Assembly (NCBI RefSeq): GCF_030269685.1
Contig: NZ_BSTT01000002.1
Span: 372,001 to 436,000, forward strand
Direction: 5' to 3'
Length of the DNA: 64,000 nucleotides
Source: Actinomycetospora sp. NBRC 106378
GTDB taxonomy: Bacteria; Actinomycetota; Actinomycetes; Mycobacteriales; Pseudonocardiaceae
Shown: positions 7,065-16,033 of the stretch, piece after piece
Numbering within the stretch: the first letter of the stretch is position 1
Layout: each line of letters starts with the position of its first letter
Translations under genes and position numbers: made by a program
Notes under the pieces: model-generated
Database searches by the model: none
What the model saw: the letters and a program-made list of their open reading frames with translations, nothing else
Told to the model about the DNA's origin: nothing

Positions 7065-8939
7065 TCAGGCGGTCGCGTAGGTGAACACGGCGCCGTCGGG
7101 GTGGCGGGCGACGAGGCCGGCGCTCGTCTCCTCGAGGACGGACCCGCCCGCGGCGACGACCGCGGTCGCGGCCACCCGCAGGTCGTCGACGACGAGGGTG
7201 ACGCCCTCGCGCGCGCCCCGGGGGACCAGCACGAAGGTGCCGACGTCGACGGACCCGTCGTCGCGACGCACCGGCTCGGCCCCGGTGAGCGCGCGGTAGA
7301 GGGGCAGGGCGGCGACGACGTCGTCGACGGCGACCCGCACCCGCGACCCGCTGACCACGGGGCCCGTGCGTGGCACGAGGAGCACCGGGGATCCCGCGGC
7401 CGCCGAGCCCCGCAGGGCCGTCACCAGGGCCGAGCCGACCGGGACGCCGAGCCCGGTGCACGCGTCCCAGCCCGGCCCGGCGGAGTAGGCGCCGTTGGTC
7501 CCGGCGGTGATGTCACGGAAGCCCGGGGCGACCGCCCCCGCCGTCGTGGACCCGTAGAGCCGCGGCTGGAGCAGGCCCAGCGGCGTGCCGAGGGCCTGCG
7601 TCAGGCGGGTGGCGAGCGCGGCCCAGAGCGGCGCGACCGCGCTGGTGCCGCCGATGACGGCGTCCTTCCCGTCGACGCGGACCTGGTAGCCCGTGGTCGG
7701 GTCGGCGACCGCGGCGACGTCCGGGACGCCGCGACCGGCCTTCCCGCTCCCGCTCGCCGTCGGGACCCCGATGCCCGCCTGCCACGACGGCACCGGGAAG
7801 GCGTCGGAGACGCCGCCGCCGGTGGCGCCCTTCCCGACGCCGTTGTTCCACACGGTCTCGCTCGTCACCGTTCCCGACGACGGGTCCGCGACCAGGTTGG
7901 TCCCGCCGCAGGCCAGGGCGTGCGGGCTGGAGGCCGGGAAGTCGGCGTGGACGCCCTGGTCGGTCGCGCGGTCGGTGCTGCCGTCGTCGCCCGCGGCGGC
8001 GGTGACGACGACGCCGAGCGTGGCCGCGTCGGCCATCGCCTGGTCGAGCGCCGTGCGGGCCTGCTCGCTCCACTCGTCCTCGCTCTGGCCCCAGCTGATG
8101 CTGATCGCCGCGGGCGTGGGGGAGGCGTGCGCGGCCTGGGAGACGGCGTCGAGGAATCCCGCGTCGGTGTTCGGCGCGAAGTAGACGACCACGGCCGCCT
8201 TCGGGGCGAGGGCGCCGGCGACCTCGATGTCGAGCAGCACCTCGCCGTCGGCGCCGTCCGGATCCTTCCCCGGGACGTTGGCCGCCCCGTCGACGCCGAC
8301 CGCGGTGACGGTCGGGCCGGTGATGCCGAGGCCGGAGAAGTAGGCGTCGAGGTCGTCCTGGCCGAACCCGCCGCCGAGCTCGACGATCGCGATCGTGCGG
8401 CCGGTGCCGTCCGTGCCGGCGGGGAAGTCGTAGACCTTCGCGAGGTCGAGCGGGGAGTAGCTGGTCGACACCGCGCGCGGGTCGGCGGTGCTCGTGCGGG
8501 TGCGGGCCTGGGGCCGGTCGTCGAGGCCGAGCACGGCGGTGACCACGTCGCCGAGCGCCGCGGGCACCGCGAGGTCGCCGCGGCGCACCCGGAACCCGGT
8601 CGCCGGGTCGACGGCGAGGTCGGCGCCGAAGACCGACGCGAGGACGTCCGCCCGCCCGGCGACCCGCACGAGCCGGGCGGCGGGCTGCACCCAGAGCACC
8701 TGCACGCCGAGCCCGACGAGGGTGGAGGTCACGAGCGCGACGTCGTCGGGCGCCGCGCCGTGGGCGGCGGCGAAGTCGGCGGCGGGCAGCACGGCGGTCG
8801 GGTCGGGCGCGGCACCCGGGCGGCGCAGCACGACCGTCGCCTCGATCCGGGTGTCCGGCGCCAGGGCGGTGGTGGCGGCGGGCGCGGTGCCGGCGACCGC
8901 GCTCCCCGCGAGAGCCGACAGGGTCAGGCCGTTGTGCAT
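7065..8939 (-). CDS. Sedolisin (S53) serine-carboxyl peptidase with fused C-terminal VOC domain
   Basis: A 624-residue protein. Residues about 25-140 resemble the Pro-kumamolisin activation domain (VVLRRPGAAPDP…FGADLAVDPATGFRVRRGDLAVP). Residues 160-510 are the sedolisin catalytic domain: Glu233/Asp237 in GEVLLDIEVAG, oxyanion Asp318 in AAAGDDGS, Ser433 in GGTSAVAP, and the calcium loop at FRDITAG. Residues about 528-624 look like a glyoxalase/VOC domain (VRVAVDDVVAALPLYRALTG … FTYATA), which is not a normal sedolisin part. No clear signal peptide is present, although most sedolisins are secreted. A GTG two codons upstream is an alternative start. The enzyme probably degrades protein at acid pH; the VOC role is unknown. 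Confidence 0.85.
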   Translation of the reverse strand: MHNGLTLSALAGSAVAGTAPAATTALAPDTRIEATVVLRRPGAAPDPTAVLPAADFAAAHGAAPDDVALVTSTLVGLGVQVLWVQPAARLVRVAGRADVLASVFGADLAVDPATGFRVRRGDLAVPAALGDVVTAVLGLDDRPQARTRTSTADPRAVSTSYSPLDLAKVYDFPAGTDGTGRTIAIVELGGGFGQDDLDAYFSGLGITGPTVTAVGVDGAANVPGKDPDGADGEVLLDIEVAGALAPKAAVVVYFAPNTDAGFLDAVSQAAHASPTPAAISISWGQSEDEWSEQARTALDQAMADAATLGVVVTAAAGDDGSTDRATDQGVHADFPASSPHALACGGTNLVADPSSGTVTSETVWNNGVGKGATGGGVSDAFPVPSWQAGIGVPTASGSGKAGRGVPDVAAVADPTTGYQVRVDGKDAVIGGTSAVAPLWAALATRLTQALGTPLGLLQPRLYGSTTAGAVAPGFRDITAGTNGAYSAGPGWDACTGLGVPVGSALVTALRGSAAAGSPVLLVPRTGPVVSGSRVRVAVDDVVAALPLYRALTGAEPVRRDDGSVDVGTFVLVPRGAREGVTLVVDDLRVAATAVVAAGGSVLEETSAGLVARHPDGAVFTYATA

Positions 8940-9064
8940 GCTCACGACAGCCTGTACCCGGCCTTCACGCCGGACCCACCGCCGCCACCACGACACGGCC
9001 GCAGAGTCCCACGAACGGCCGCAGGTCAGCCGTCGGTTCACGCGCGCGGCCGTACCGTGGGGCC

Positions 9065-9247
9065 ATGACGGCGTTCGGCGGGGTGTTCCGGTCTCCGAAG
9101 CTCGAGGGTGTCGAGGAGGGCGAGGACTCCGGGCAGCGCGCCCGGGTGGTCGGACTGGACCTGGAGAGCGGCGTCGTCCGGGTGCAGGCGTCGCGGCCGA
9201 CCCCCGAGCCGGCCGAGCCCGTCGAGGAGGACCTCCCGGAGACCTGA
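9065..9247 (+). CDS. Small acidic hypothetical protein
   Basis: A 60-residue reading frame starting MTAFGGVFRSPKLEG and ending with a Pro/Glu-rich acidic tail (PEPAEPVEEDLPET). Codon third positions are overwhelmingly G or C, as in real genes here, and the ORF is not a shadow of a gene on the other strand. The ribosome site is weak (GTGGGG before the ATG). No domain is recognised. It diverges from the S53 peptidase across 125 bases. Confidence 0.5.
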   Translation: MTAFGGVFRSPKLEGVEEGEDSGQRARVVGLDLESGVVRVQASRPTPEPAEPVEEDLPET

Positions 9248-9283
9248 GCGGTCGCGGGTTCGAGGGCCGGGCGTCCGAATCCG

Positions 9284-10027
9284 CTACCTCTGACGGGAGC
9301 CGAGCCGGCGTTGCACCAGCGGGTGGTGCCACACCACCCGGGCCAGGTCCCGCGCGACGTGCTTGGCCGGACGCCGCGGGATCCGCACCAGGAGTTCTCC
9401 CCGCTCGTGGGCGTCGAGTGCGGCGCGGGCGACCTCCTCGGGGGTGTTCCACACCGTCACGTCGCTGACGTCCTGCCCGGAGCGGGCGTGGAAGTCCGTG
9501 CCGGTCGAGTCGGGGCGGACGGTGGTCACGACGACGCCGCTCCCACGGACCTCGGCGCGCAGGCTGCGGTCGAGGCTCTCCAGGAACGCCTTCGACGCCC
9601 CGTAGGCGGCCGCACCGGCCTTCGGCCCGACGGCCGCCGGGCTCGACACGGTGACGATCCCGCCGCGCCCGGCCGCGAGCATGCCCGGCAGGACCGCTCG
9701 TGCCAGCGACGACGCGGCGACGACGTTCACGGCGAGGACCGCCTCGAGGTCCTCGACGGGCATCGTCGCGAACGGGCCGAAGGCCCCGCCCAGCGCGGCG
9801 TTGTTCACCAGGAGCCCGACGCCCTCGGCCGCCTCGACGACGGCTGCACGGCCGGCCGCCGTCGCCAGGTCCGCGACGACCGTGCGGGCGCCGAGGTCCT
9901 CGCCGAGGACCGCGAGCGCGGGCGCCGACCGCCCCGTCAGGACGAGCGACCAGCCCCGGGCGGCCAGCTCGTGGGCGAACGCGGCGCCGATACCCGACGT
10001 GGCGCCGGTGACGAGGGCGAGGTCCAC
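9284..10027 (-). CDS. SDR family oxidoreductase
   Basis: A 247-residue short-chain dehydrogenase: TGATSGIGAAF, LTGRS after the second strand (NADP-type Arg), NNAALGG, VSSPAAV and YGASK. It resembles the DltE / YqjQ-like subgroup of unspecified specificity, with a basic tail (WHHPLVQRRLGSRQR). The start is a GTG with no strong ribosome site. It diverges from the LysE-type exporter. Reaction unknown. Confidence 0.83.
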   Translation of the reverse strand: MDLALVTGATSGIGAAFAHELAARGWSLVLTGRSAPALAVLGEDLGARTVVADLATAAGRAAVVEAAEGVGLLVNNAALGGAFGPFATMPVEDLEAVLAVNVVAASSLARAVLPGMLAAGRGGIVTVSSPAAVGPKAGAAAYGASKAFLESLDRSLRAEVRGSGVVVTTVRPDSTGTDFHARSGQDVSDVTVWNTPEEVARAALDAHERGELLVRIPRRPAKHVARDLARVVWHHPLVQRRLGSRQR

Positions 10028-10116
10028 GGCGGGAGTCTGACATGCAGCCGGGTAGGAGCCACCCGTCGTCGGGAAACCTGTCGCTGCCCGGACCCGTTCC
10101 GTGCTCGACTGCCGAG

Positions 10117-10752
10117 GTGGATTCCCGTCTCGTCGCCTTCCTCGCCGCGGCCGCGCTGGTCATCGTGATCCCGGGCCCGAGCGTGGTCTTCGCGATCAGC
10201 CGGGCGCTGGCGGTGGGGCGGCGGAGCGCGCTCGCCTCCGTCGTCGGGAACGCGCTCGGGGTGCTGCTGCAGGTCGCGGGGCTGGCGATCGGGCTCGGGG
10301 AGCTGATCGAGCGGTCGGTCGTCGCGTTCACGGTGATCAAGCTCGTCGGCGCGGCCTACCTGGTCTGGCTCGGCGTGCAGGCGATCCGGCACCGCCACGA
10401 TGCGTCCGAACAGCTGGCTGTGGCGGCGCCGGAGGCCGCGACCGGGCTCGTCCGCAGCGTCCTGCGCGGGGTGCCGGTCGGGCTGTTCAACCCGAAGACC
10501 GTGGTGTTCTTCGCGGCCTTCCTGCCGTTGTTCGTCGACCCAGCTCGCAGCGTTCCGCGACAGCTCCTCGTGCTCGGAGCGCTCTTCGCGGGCATCGCGG
10601 TGGTGCTGGACAGCATCTGGGCGATGACCGCGGCCTCGGCCCGCGCCTGGTTCAGCCGGTCACCGCGGCGCCTGGCCGGACTCGGGGCCGTCGGCGGGGT
10701 GGCGATGATCGGGCTCGGCGCAGGCGTGGCGACGGCGCAGCGGGCCACGTAG
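10117..10752 (+). CDS. LysE family amino-acid exporter
   Basis: A 211-residue inner-membrane transporter of the LysE/RhtB family with about six membrane helices. The family signature is clear: VIPGPSVVFAISRALAVGRRSALASVVGNALGV near the N terminus, YLVWLGVQAIRH after helix 3, and GLFNPKTVVFFAAFLPLFVDP mid-protein. Members export basic amino acids, homoserine lactones or other small metabolites. The GTG start gives the usual family length; an in-frame ATG 25 codons upstream (10042) would add an unusual polar leader. It converges with the IclR-type regulator gene. Confidence 0.88.
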   Translation: MDSRLVAFLAAAALVIVIPGPSVVFAISRALAVGRRSALASVVGNALGVLLQVAGLAIGLGELIERSVVAFTVIKLVGAAYLVWLGVQAIRHRHDASEQLAVAAPEAATGLVRSVLRGVPVGLFNPKTVVFFAAFLPLFVDPARSVPRQLLVLGALFAGIAVVLDSIWAMTAASARAWFSRSPRRLAGLGAVGGVAMIGLGAGVATAQRAT

Positions 10753-10757
10753 CGGGG

Positions 10758-11534
10758 TCACGGCCCGCCGCGGTACCCCAGGGCCCTCGACGCCGAGCGC
10801 GCCGCGTCGAACAGCACGCGGAGCTGGTCCGGCCGCTCCTCGGACGGCAGGTGCGCGCTGAGCCCCGAGAGGCTCAGCGCGGCCACGACCGAGCCGGTGT
10901 GGTCGCGCACCGCGGCGCTGAGGGCGGACACCCCGGTCTCCACGTCGTCCTCGCTGAACGCGTAGCCGTCCTCGAGGATGCGGTCGACCTGGGCGCGGAG
11001 GGCGTCCTCGCGCAGCCCCGGGACGACCCGGCGGGCGAAGGGGCCCGCGAAGTACGCCTCGCGCTGCTCCGCGGGCAACGACGCGAGGAGCAGCCGCGGA
11101 CCGGCACCGAGGTGCAGCGGCAGCACCCCGCCGACGCGCAGCGTGTGGGTGGCGGCGTAGCGCCCGTCGAGGCGCTCCACGCACACCGCCTCGTCCCCGT
11201 GCGGGACGAGCAGGAAGACCGTCTCGCCGGTGGCCCGGTACAGGTCCTGCATCGCGGGGAGGGCCCGTTCGCGGACCCCCATCCGCCGGGCCATGGCACT
11301 GCCGATGCGGAACGCCCCGACCCCGAGCCGGTAGGTCCCGGCCGAGGGTCGTTCGACGAAGTCCTCGGAGGCCAGGGTGCTCAGGATGCGGTGGCAGGTG
11401 CTCTTGTTGAGATCGAGGCGCGCGGCGATGTCGCCCAGGGACATCTGCTCGTTCGACTCGGCCAGCAGGTCGAGCACGGCCATCGCCTTGACGAGGACGC
11501 GCACGGGCTCGCCACCCGCGGTCCGGTCCGTCAT
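10758..11534 (-). CDS. IclR family transcriptional regulator
   Basis: A 258-residue regulator. Residues about 10-70 form the winged helix (VRVLVKAMAVLDLLAESNEQMSLGDIAARL, then NKSTCHRILSTL). The rest is the GAF-like IclR effector domain (LRVGGVLPLHLGAGPRLLLASL, RRVVPGLREDAL, YAFSEDDVETGVSALSAAV). It is the last gene in the minus-strand half of the catabolic island, after the PfkB kinase. It is the probable binder of the three GTTTC-type palindromes at 16034-16214 between the permease and solute-binding genes (inference). Confidence 0.9.
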   Translation of the reverse strand: MTDRTAGGEPVRVLVKAMAVLDLLAESNEQMSLGDIAARLDLNKSTCHRILSTLASEDFVERPSAGTYRLGVGAFRIGSAMARRMGVRERALPAMQDLYRATGETVFLLVPHGDEAVCVERLDGRYAATHTLRVGGVLPLHLGAGPRLLLASLPAEQREAYFAGPFARRVVPGLREDALRAQVDRILEDGYAFSEDDVETGVSALSAAVRDHTGSVVAALSLSGLSAHLPSEERPDQLRVLFDAARSASRALGYRGGP

Positions 11535-11595
11535 CCGTCGCCCCCTGCGCGCCCGCCGCCCGTCCCGCCTCTACCGCCCCTGCCGTCGCCCATCC

Positions 11596-12540
11596 TCACA
11601 CCGGGACCCCGCGACCCCCGTGCTCGGCCAGGAACGCGAGCGTCGTGTCGAGGTCGGCGATGCCGGCGTCCGACCCGAGACCGCCCGCCACGAGCGCCGC
11701 GGTCGCCGTGCCCAGCCGCGCCGCGCCCGGCGGCGCGAGGCCGCGGTCGAGCCCCACGAGGAAGCCCGCGCAGAACGCGTCGCCGCATCCCGTCGTGTCC
11801 ACCACGTCCACGGCCAGGGCCGGGACCCGCTCGACGGCGCCGTCGACCAGCAGGGCGCCGTCGGCGCCGCACGTGACCACCACGCCCCCGACCCCGGCCG
11901 CCCGCAGTTCCCCGGCCGCGTCCTCGAGGTCGTGCCGGCCGGTGAGGGCCCGCAGCTGGTCGTCGTTCGGCAGGAACCAGTCCACGTGCTCCCACAGCGC
12001 GCCGAGCTCGTCGAGCAGCCCGGCCCGCCCGACGCTGAGCAGGTCCATCGAGACGGTCGTGCCGTGCGCGACGGCGTGGCGCAGGATGCCGGGCAGGTCC
12101 GCCGTCGCGAACCCGCCCAGGACGTCGGGCCCGCCGACGTGCAGCACGTCGGCGCGGGCGACGAGGTCCGGGTCGACGTCGTCGGCGGTCAGCGTCGCCA
12201 TCACCCCCGGTGCGTGCAGGGCGGGCCGGGAGCCGTCCGGGCGGATCGGCAGGATCGTCGACGGCGTCGCCCCGCCCGGCCGCACGACGAGCCGGGAGGC
12301 GTCGACGCCGTGGTCGGTCAGCAGGGAGCGCAGCATCCGGCCCGCACCGTCGTCGCCGACCGCTCCGATGCCGACCACCTCCGCGCCGAGCTTGGCCAGG
12401 TCGACCGCGGTGCCGCCGGCGGTCCCGGCCGCGGTCAACCGGATCTCGTCGAGGACCCGGCGCCCCTGGCCGGCGGGGATGTCGGTGACGGGCCGCCCGA
12501 GGACGTCGAGGATGTGGGCGCCCAGGCAGACCACCCTCAC
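11596..12540 (-). CDS. PfkB family carbohydrate kinase
   Basis: A 314-residue ribokinase-like sugar kinase. The N-terminal GGTAVDLAKLGAEVVGIGAVGDDGAGRML is PfkB signature 1. The C-terminal DTTGCGDAFCAGFLVGL is signature 2 with the catalytic Asp. It phosphorylates a hydroxyl of a sugar-like substrate with ATP. The GTG start forms a GTGA overlap with the class II aldolase stop, so kinase and aldolase are coupled. This pairing suggests phosphorylation followed by retro-aldol cleavage of an imported compound. The substrate is unknown. Confidence 0.88.
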   Translation of the reverse strand: MRVVCLGAHILDVLGRPVTDIPAGQGRRVLDEIRLTAAGTAGGTAVDLAKLGAEVVGIGAVGDDGAGRMLRSLLTDHGVDASRLVVRPGGATPSTILPIRPDGSRPALHAPGVMATLTADDVDPDLVARADVLHVGGPDVLGGFATADLPGILRHAVAHGTTVSMDLLSVGRAGLLDELGALWEHVDWFLPNDDQLRALTGRHDLEDAAGELRAAGVGGVVVTCGADGALLVDGAVERVPALAVDVVDTTGCGDAFCAGFLVGLDRGLAPPGAARLGTATAALVAGGLGSDAGIADLDTTLAFLAEHGGRGVPV

Positions 12541-13169
12541 GGCCGCGACCTCCGGGCGACGACGGCGTCGAGCTCGTCGGCGTGCAGCACCCGGGGCTGA
12601 CCGAGCCGGGCGGCCGTGGTGTGCAGCTCGCACAGCCACTCCACGAGCCGTGCGCGGTCGTAGGCCTCCTCCAGGTCGGAGCCGTAGGCGACCGCGCCGT
12701 GGTTCTGCATGAGCGCCGCCGTCCGGTCCGCCAACGCCGCCTGCACCGACGCCGCCAGCTCGGGGGTGCCGTAGGTGGCGTAGGGCGCGACCCGCGGGGG
12801 GCCGCCGAGCCGGACCACGTAGTAGTGCAGGGCGGGCAGCTCGTCGTGCACCACCGAGACGGCGGTGCTGTGCATGCCGTGGTGGTGCACCACCGCGCCC
12901 GCGTCGGTGCTCGCGTAGACGGCCAGGTGCAGCGGCGTCTCCGACGACGGGCGGTGGGGCCCCTCGACGACGGCGCCGTCGAGGTCGACCACGCACACGT
13001 CCGCTCCGGTGACCGCGGCGTACGGCATGCCTGACGGCGACACGGCGACCAGGTCGCCGACCCGCACGCTCACGTTGCCGGCCGTGCCGGTGACGAGACC
13101 GTCGGCGAGCATCGCCCGGCCCGCGTCGGCGACCGCCTCCCGGGCGGCCTCGAGCTCGGCCGCCGTCAT
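12537..13169 (-). CDS. Class II aldolase/adducin family protein
   Basis: A 210-residue zinc aldolase of the L-fuculose-1-phosphate / L-ribulose-5-phosphate 4-epimerase type. Visible features are GTAGNVSVRVGDLVAVSPSG (phosphate and substrate loop), the acidic residue in PSSETPLHLAVY, the metal pair in VVHHHGMHS and the third His in LMQNHGAVAYG. It cleaves or epimerises a phosphorylated ketose, giving DHAP or a related fragment. It overlaps the ATPase gene (ATGA) upstream and the kinase gene downstream, all in one operon. Confidence 0.86.
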   Translation of the reverse strand: MTAAELEAAREAVADAGRAMLADGLVTGTAGNVSVRVGDLVAVSPSGMPYAAVTGADVCVVDLDGAVVEGPHRPSSETPLHLAVYASTDAGAVVHHHGMHSTAVSVVHDELPALHYYVVRLGGPPRVAPYATYGTPELAASVQAALADRTAALMQNHGAVAYGSDLEEAYDRARLVEWLCELHTTAARLGQPRVLHADELDAVVARRSRP

Positions 13170-14299
13170 GCCCCGACCCCGACGCCGGCCCCGACGCCGA
13201 CCCCGCTGCCGGATCCGACGCCCGCCCCGACCCGCTCCGCGGCGGTCTCGGGCACGAGCACCCCGGCCGCGGCCGGCCACGAGACCTCGACGCGGTCGCC
13301 GCGCGTGGTCGTCGCCGCGTCCCCGGCGTCGCGGACGAGGCCGGTGGACCCGTCGTCGAACCGGACCAGGATGCGGCGGAACGCCCCCTGGTACACGACG
13401 TCGCTGACGGTCGCGGACAGGCGGTTGGCGCCGTCGGCGGGCGCAGCACCGATCCGGAGCCGTTCGGGGCGCACGACCAGGCAGCCCGGCCCGTCGGGGC
13501 CGTCGCAGTGCAGCTGCGCGGACCCGGTGTCGAGCAGGCCCCCGTGGACCGTGCCGGTGAAGACGTTCGAGTCGCCGAGGAAGGTGGCGACGAAGCGGGA
13601 CGCCGGCGTCTCGTAGAGCTCCGTCGGGGTGCCCACCTGCTCGATGCGGCCGTCGCGGAAGACCGCGATGCGGTCGGAGAGCGCGAGGGCCTCCTCCTGG
13701 TCGTGGGTCACGAAGACGAAGGTGATGCCGAGCTCCGAGTGCAGCCGCGAGATCTCGAGCTGCAGGGACTCCCGCAGCTTCTTGTCCAGCGCACCCAGGG
13801 GCTCGTCGAGCAGCAGCGCGCGCGGGGAGAAGACGACGGCGCGCGCGAGGGCGACGCGTTGCTGCTGCCCGCCCGAGAGCTGGGAGGGCAGGCGGTCGCC
13901 GTGGCCGCCGAGGTGGACGAGTTCGAGCGCCTCGGCGACCCGGCGGGCCGTCTCCGCCTTCCCGACCTTGCGCTGGCGCAACGGGAACGCGACGTTCTGC
14001 GCCGCGGTCATGTGGGGGAACAGCGCGTAGCTCTGGAACACCATGCCGAGGTTGCGGCGGTGGGCGGGCAGGCGGGCGATGTCGTCGTCGTCGAGCAGGA
14101 TGCGCCCGGAGGTGACCTCCTCGAAGCCCGCGATCATGTTGAGCGTCGTCGTCTTGCCCGACCCGCTCGGGCCGAGCAGCGTCATGAACTCCCCGGCCGC
14201 CACGTGCAGGTCGACGGCGTCGACCGCGGGAGCGGACGCGCCCGGGAAGCGTTTGGTCAGGGCCTCGGCGCGGATGGTGGCGCCTGCGCGGTCGGTCAT
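13166..14299 (-). CDS. ABC transporter ATP-binding protein, PotA/polyamine type
   Basis: A 377-residue ATPase. Walker A is GPSGSGKTT, then GMVFQSYALFPHMTAAQNVAFPL, signature LSGGQQQR, Walker B ALLLDEPLGALD and the H-loop VFVTHDQEEALALSDRI. The C-terminal half is a TOBE-type regulatory domain (LVVRPERLRIG … VSDVVYQGAFRRILVRFDDG). The last 25 residues are an odd Gly/Val/Ala low-complexity tail. It energises the importer formed with the two permeases and the solute-binding lipoprotein. It overlaps its neighbours by four bases on both sides. Confidence 0.93.
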   Translation of the reverse strand: MTDRAGATIRAEALTKRFPGASAPAVDAVDLHVAAGEFMTLLGPSGSGKTTTLNMIAGFEEVTSGRILLDDDDIARLPAHRRNLGMVFQSYALFPHMTAAQNVAFPLRQRKVGKAETARRVAEALELVHLGGHGDRLPSQLSGGQQQRVALARAVVFSPRALLLDEPLGALDKKLRESLQLEISRLHSELGITFVFVTHDQEEALALSDRIAVFRDGRIEQVGTPTELYETPASRFVATFLGDSNVFTGTVHGGLLDTGSAQLHCDGPDGPGCLVVRPERLRIGAAPADGANRLSATVSDVVYQGAFRRILVRFDDGSTGLVRDAGDAATTTRGDRVEVSWPAAAGVLVPETAAERVGAGVGSGSGVGVGAGVGVGA

Positions 14300-15084
14300 G
14301 GGGTGGACTTCCTCCGGGTCAGCGCGACGAGCCCGAGCAGGGCGGTGGAGACGACGAGGACGACGGTCGACGCCGCGGCGATGGTGGGGTCGACCTCGTT
14401 GGTGACCGAGGTGAACATCCGCACCGGCAGGGTCTGCAGCTGCGGGGACTGGACGAACAGGGAGACGACGACCTCGTCGAACGAGGTGACGAACGCGAAG
14501 AGCGCCCCCGCCAGCACGCCCGGCCGGATGATCGGCAGGGTGACCTGGCGGAACGTCGCCCAGCCCGAGGCGCCGAGCCCCGCGGCCGCGCGCCCGAGCA
14601 CCGGGTCGACGTTCTGCAGCGCGGCGGCCACGTTCACCACCACGAACGGCAGGGCGAGCACGGTGTGCGCGACGACGAACCCGAGCGGTGTCCCGATCAG
14701 CCCCCACCCGAGGAACGCGGCGTAGAGCGCCACCGCCACGACGATGCCGGGGATGATCAGCGGCGCCATGAACAGCCCGTCGAGCGCGCCCCGGCCGCGG
14801 AACGAGGTGCGGTCGAGGGCCAGGGCGGCCGCCGTGCCGAGCAGCGTGGCGACCACCGTGACGATGAGCGCGATCTGCAGCGACACCAGCAGCGAGGTCA
14901 GCCAGCTCGACTCGGTGAAGAACGTGGCGTAGTGCTCGAGGCCCCAGCTGCTCGGCGGGAACGCGAAGCTGTCCTCGCCCGAGAAGCTGATGGGGACGAC
15001 GACGAGGGTCGGCACCACCAGCCAGACGCCGACGAGGATCCCGATCCCGACGAGGACGCGGCGCAGCGTCGGCCCGCCGGTCAC
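14296..15084 (-). CDS. ABC transporter permease, PotC-like
   Basis: A 262-residue inner-membrane permease with six helices: an N-terminal helix (ILVGVWLVVPTLVVVPISF), a periplasmic SFAFPPSSWGLEHYATFF segment, then the binding-protein-dependent transport fold. The EAA-type loop for ATPase contact is GLGASGWATFRQVTLPIIRPGV. The GTG start overlaps the stop of the first permease (GTGA). PotC-type permeases carry polyamines, thiamine, iron complexes or similar cations; here the substrate is undefined. Confidence 0.92.
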   Translation of the reverse strand: MTGGPTLRRVLVGIGILVGVWLVVPTLVVVPISFSGEDSFAFPPSSWGLEHYATFFTESSWLTSLLVSLQIALIVTVVATLLGTAAALALDRTSFRGRGALDGLFMAPLIIPGIVVAVALYAAFLGWGLIGTPLGFVVAHTVLALPFVVVNVAAALQNVDPVLGRAAAGLGASGWATFRQVTLPIIRPGVLAGALFAFVTSFDEVVVSLFVQSPQLQTLPVRMFTSVTNEVDPTIAAASTVVLVVSTALLGLVALTRRKSTP

Positions 15085-15998
15085 GTGAGCCCCCCGGCGA
15101 TCCCGCTGCCGGTCGCGCCTCGGGTGCGGGTCAGCATCCGGACCCCGCCGAGCAGCAGCAGCGTCACGACGAGCAGCGTCACCGCGAGCGCACCGGCCGC
15201 GCCGAAGTCCACGAGCTGGTTGACCTGCACCGAGATGAACTGCGCGAGCATCGACTGCTGCGGCGAGCCCACGAGCGAGGGCGTCACGTAGAAGCCGAGC
15301 GAGAGGACCATGACCAGCGTCGCGCCGGCGGCCACCCCCGGCAGCGAGAGCGGCAGGTAGACCCGGGTGAAGGCGGTGACCGGCCGCGCGCCGAGGGAGA
15401 GCGCCGCGTCGACCAGGCGCCGGTCGATGCCGCGCATGGCCGTGTACACCGGCAGCACGACGAAGGGCAGCATGACCTGGGCCATCGCGAGCGTGACCCC
15501 CGCCGTCGTGCCGAGCAGCCGCACCGGGCCGAGGCCGACCGCCCCGAGCACCTGGTTGACCACGCCGTTGTCCTGCAGGAGCACCACCCAGGCGAACGTG
15601 CGGGCCATGAGCGAGGTCCAGAAGGGGACGAGCACGACCGCGAGGAGCACCCCGCGCCACCGTCCCGACACGATCGTCATCAGGTACGCGTAGGGATAGG
15701 CGACGAGCACGCAGACGACGGTGACGACGGCGGCCATGAGCAGGGTCCGCAGGACGATCGTCGTGGTGACGTCGTCGGCGACCAGCGCGGTGTAGTTGCC
15801 GAAGCCCGGTTCCGGCGTGGTCACGGAGAGCCAGAGCAGGCGCAGCGCCGGGACCACGAAGAACACCAGCAGGACCAGCAGGGCGGGGACCGCGAGCAGC
15901 AGCGACACCCGTCGGGCGAGGCGCCGTCCCGGGGGCGGGTCGGGGGCGCGGGGCGGGGCGGGCGCGGCCGCTCCCGCCACGGGCGACGTCACGGTCAT
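15081..15998 (-). CDS. ABC transporter permease, PotB-like
   Basis: A 305-residue permease. A Pro/Ala-rich cytosolic head (residues 1-32) precedes helix 1 (VSLLLAVPALLVLLVFFVVP). The EAA loop is LSLGARPVTAFTRVYLPLSLPGV and the ends of the fold carry QFISVQVNQLVDFG. The ATG has a GGAGG site seven bases upstream. It is the first gene of the minus-strand half (permease, permease, ATPase, aldolase, kinase, probably IclR). Its promoter faces that of the solute-binding gene. Confidence 0.92.
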   Translation of the reverse strand: MTVTSPVAGAAAPAPPRAPDPPPGRRLARRVSLLLAVPALLVLLVFFVVPALRLLWLSVTTPEPGFGNYTALVADDVTTTIVLRTLLMAAVVTVVCVLVAYPYAYLMTIVSGRWRGVLLAVVLVPFWTSLMARTFAWVVLLQDNGVVNQVLGAVGLGPVRLLGTTAGVTLAMAQVMLPFVVLPVYTAMRGIDRRLVDAALSLGARPVTAFTRVYLPLSLPGVAAGATLVMVLSLGFYVTPSLVGSPQQSMLAQFISVQVNQLVDFGAAGALAVTLLVVTLLLLGGVRMLTRTRGATGSGIAGGLT

Positions 15999-16033
15999 CG
16001 ACGGGCCTCCAGAGCTCGCAGCAGCCGATATGC

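Noticed and set aside
9248-9300. GGTTCGAGG / CGAATCC stretch reminiscent of a tRNA T-arm
   Set aside because: No cloverleaf, D-arm or anticodon stem can be built around it.
7065-10340. A single 1091-codon open frame covering the S53 peptidase and upstream sequence
   Set aside because: The first 467 codons are Arg/Pro/Gly-rich noise crossing a divergent small gene and an antisense SDR; the real protein starts at 8939.
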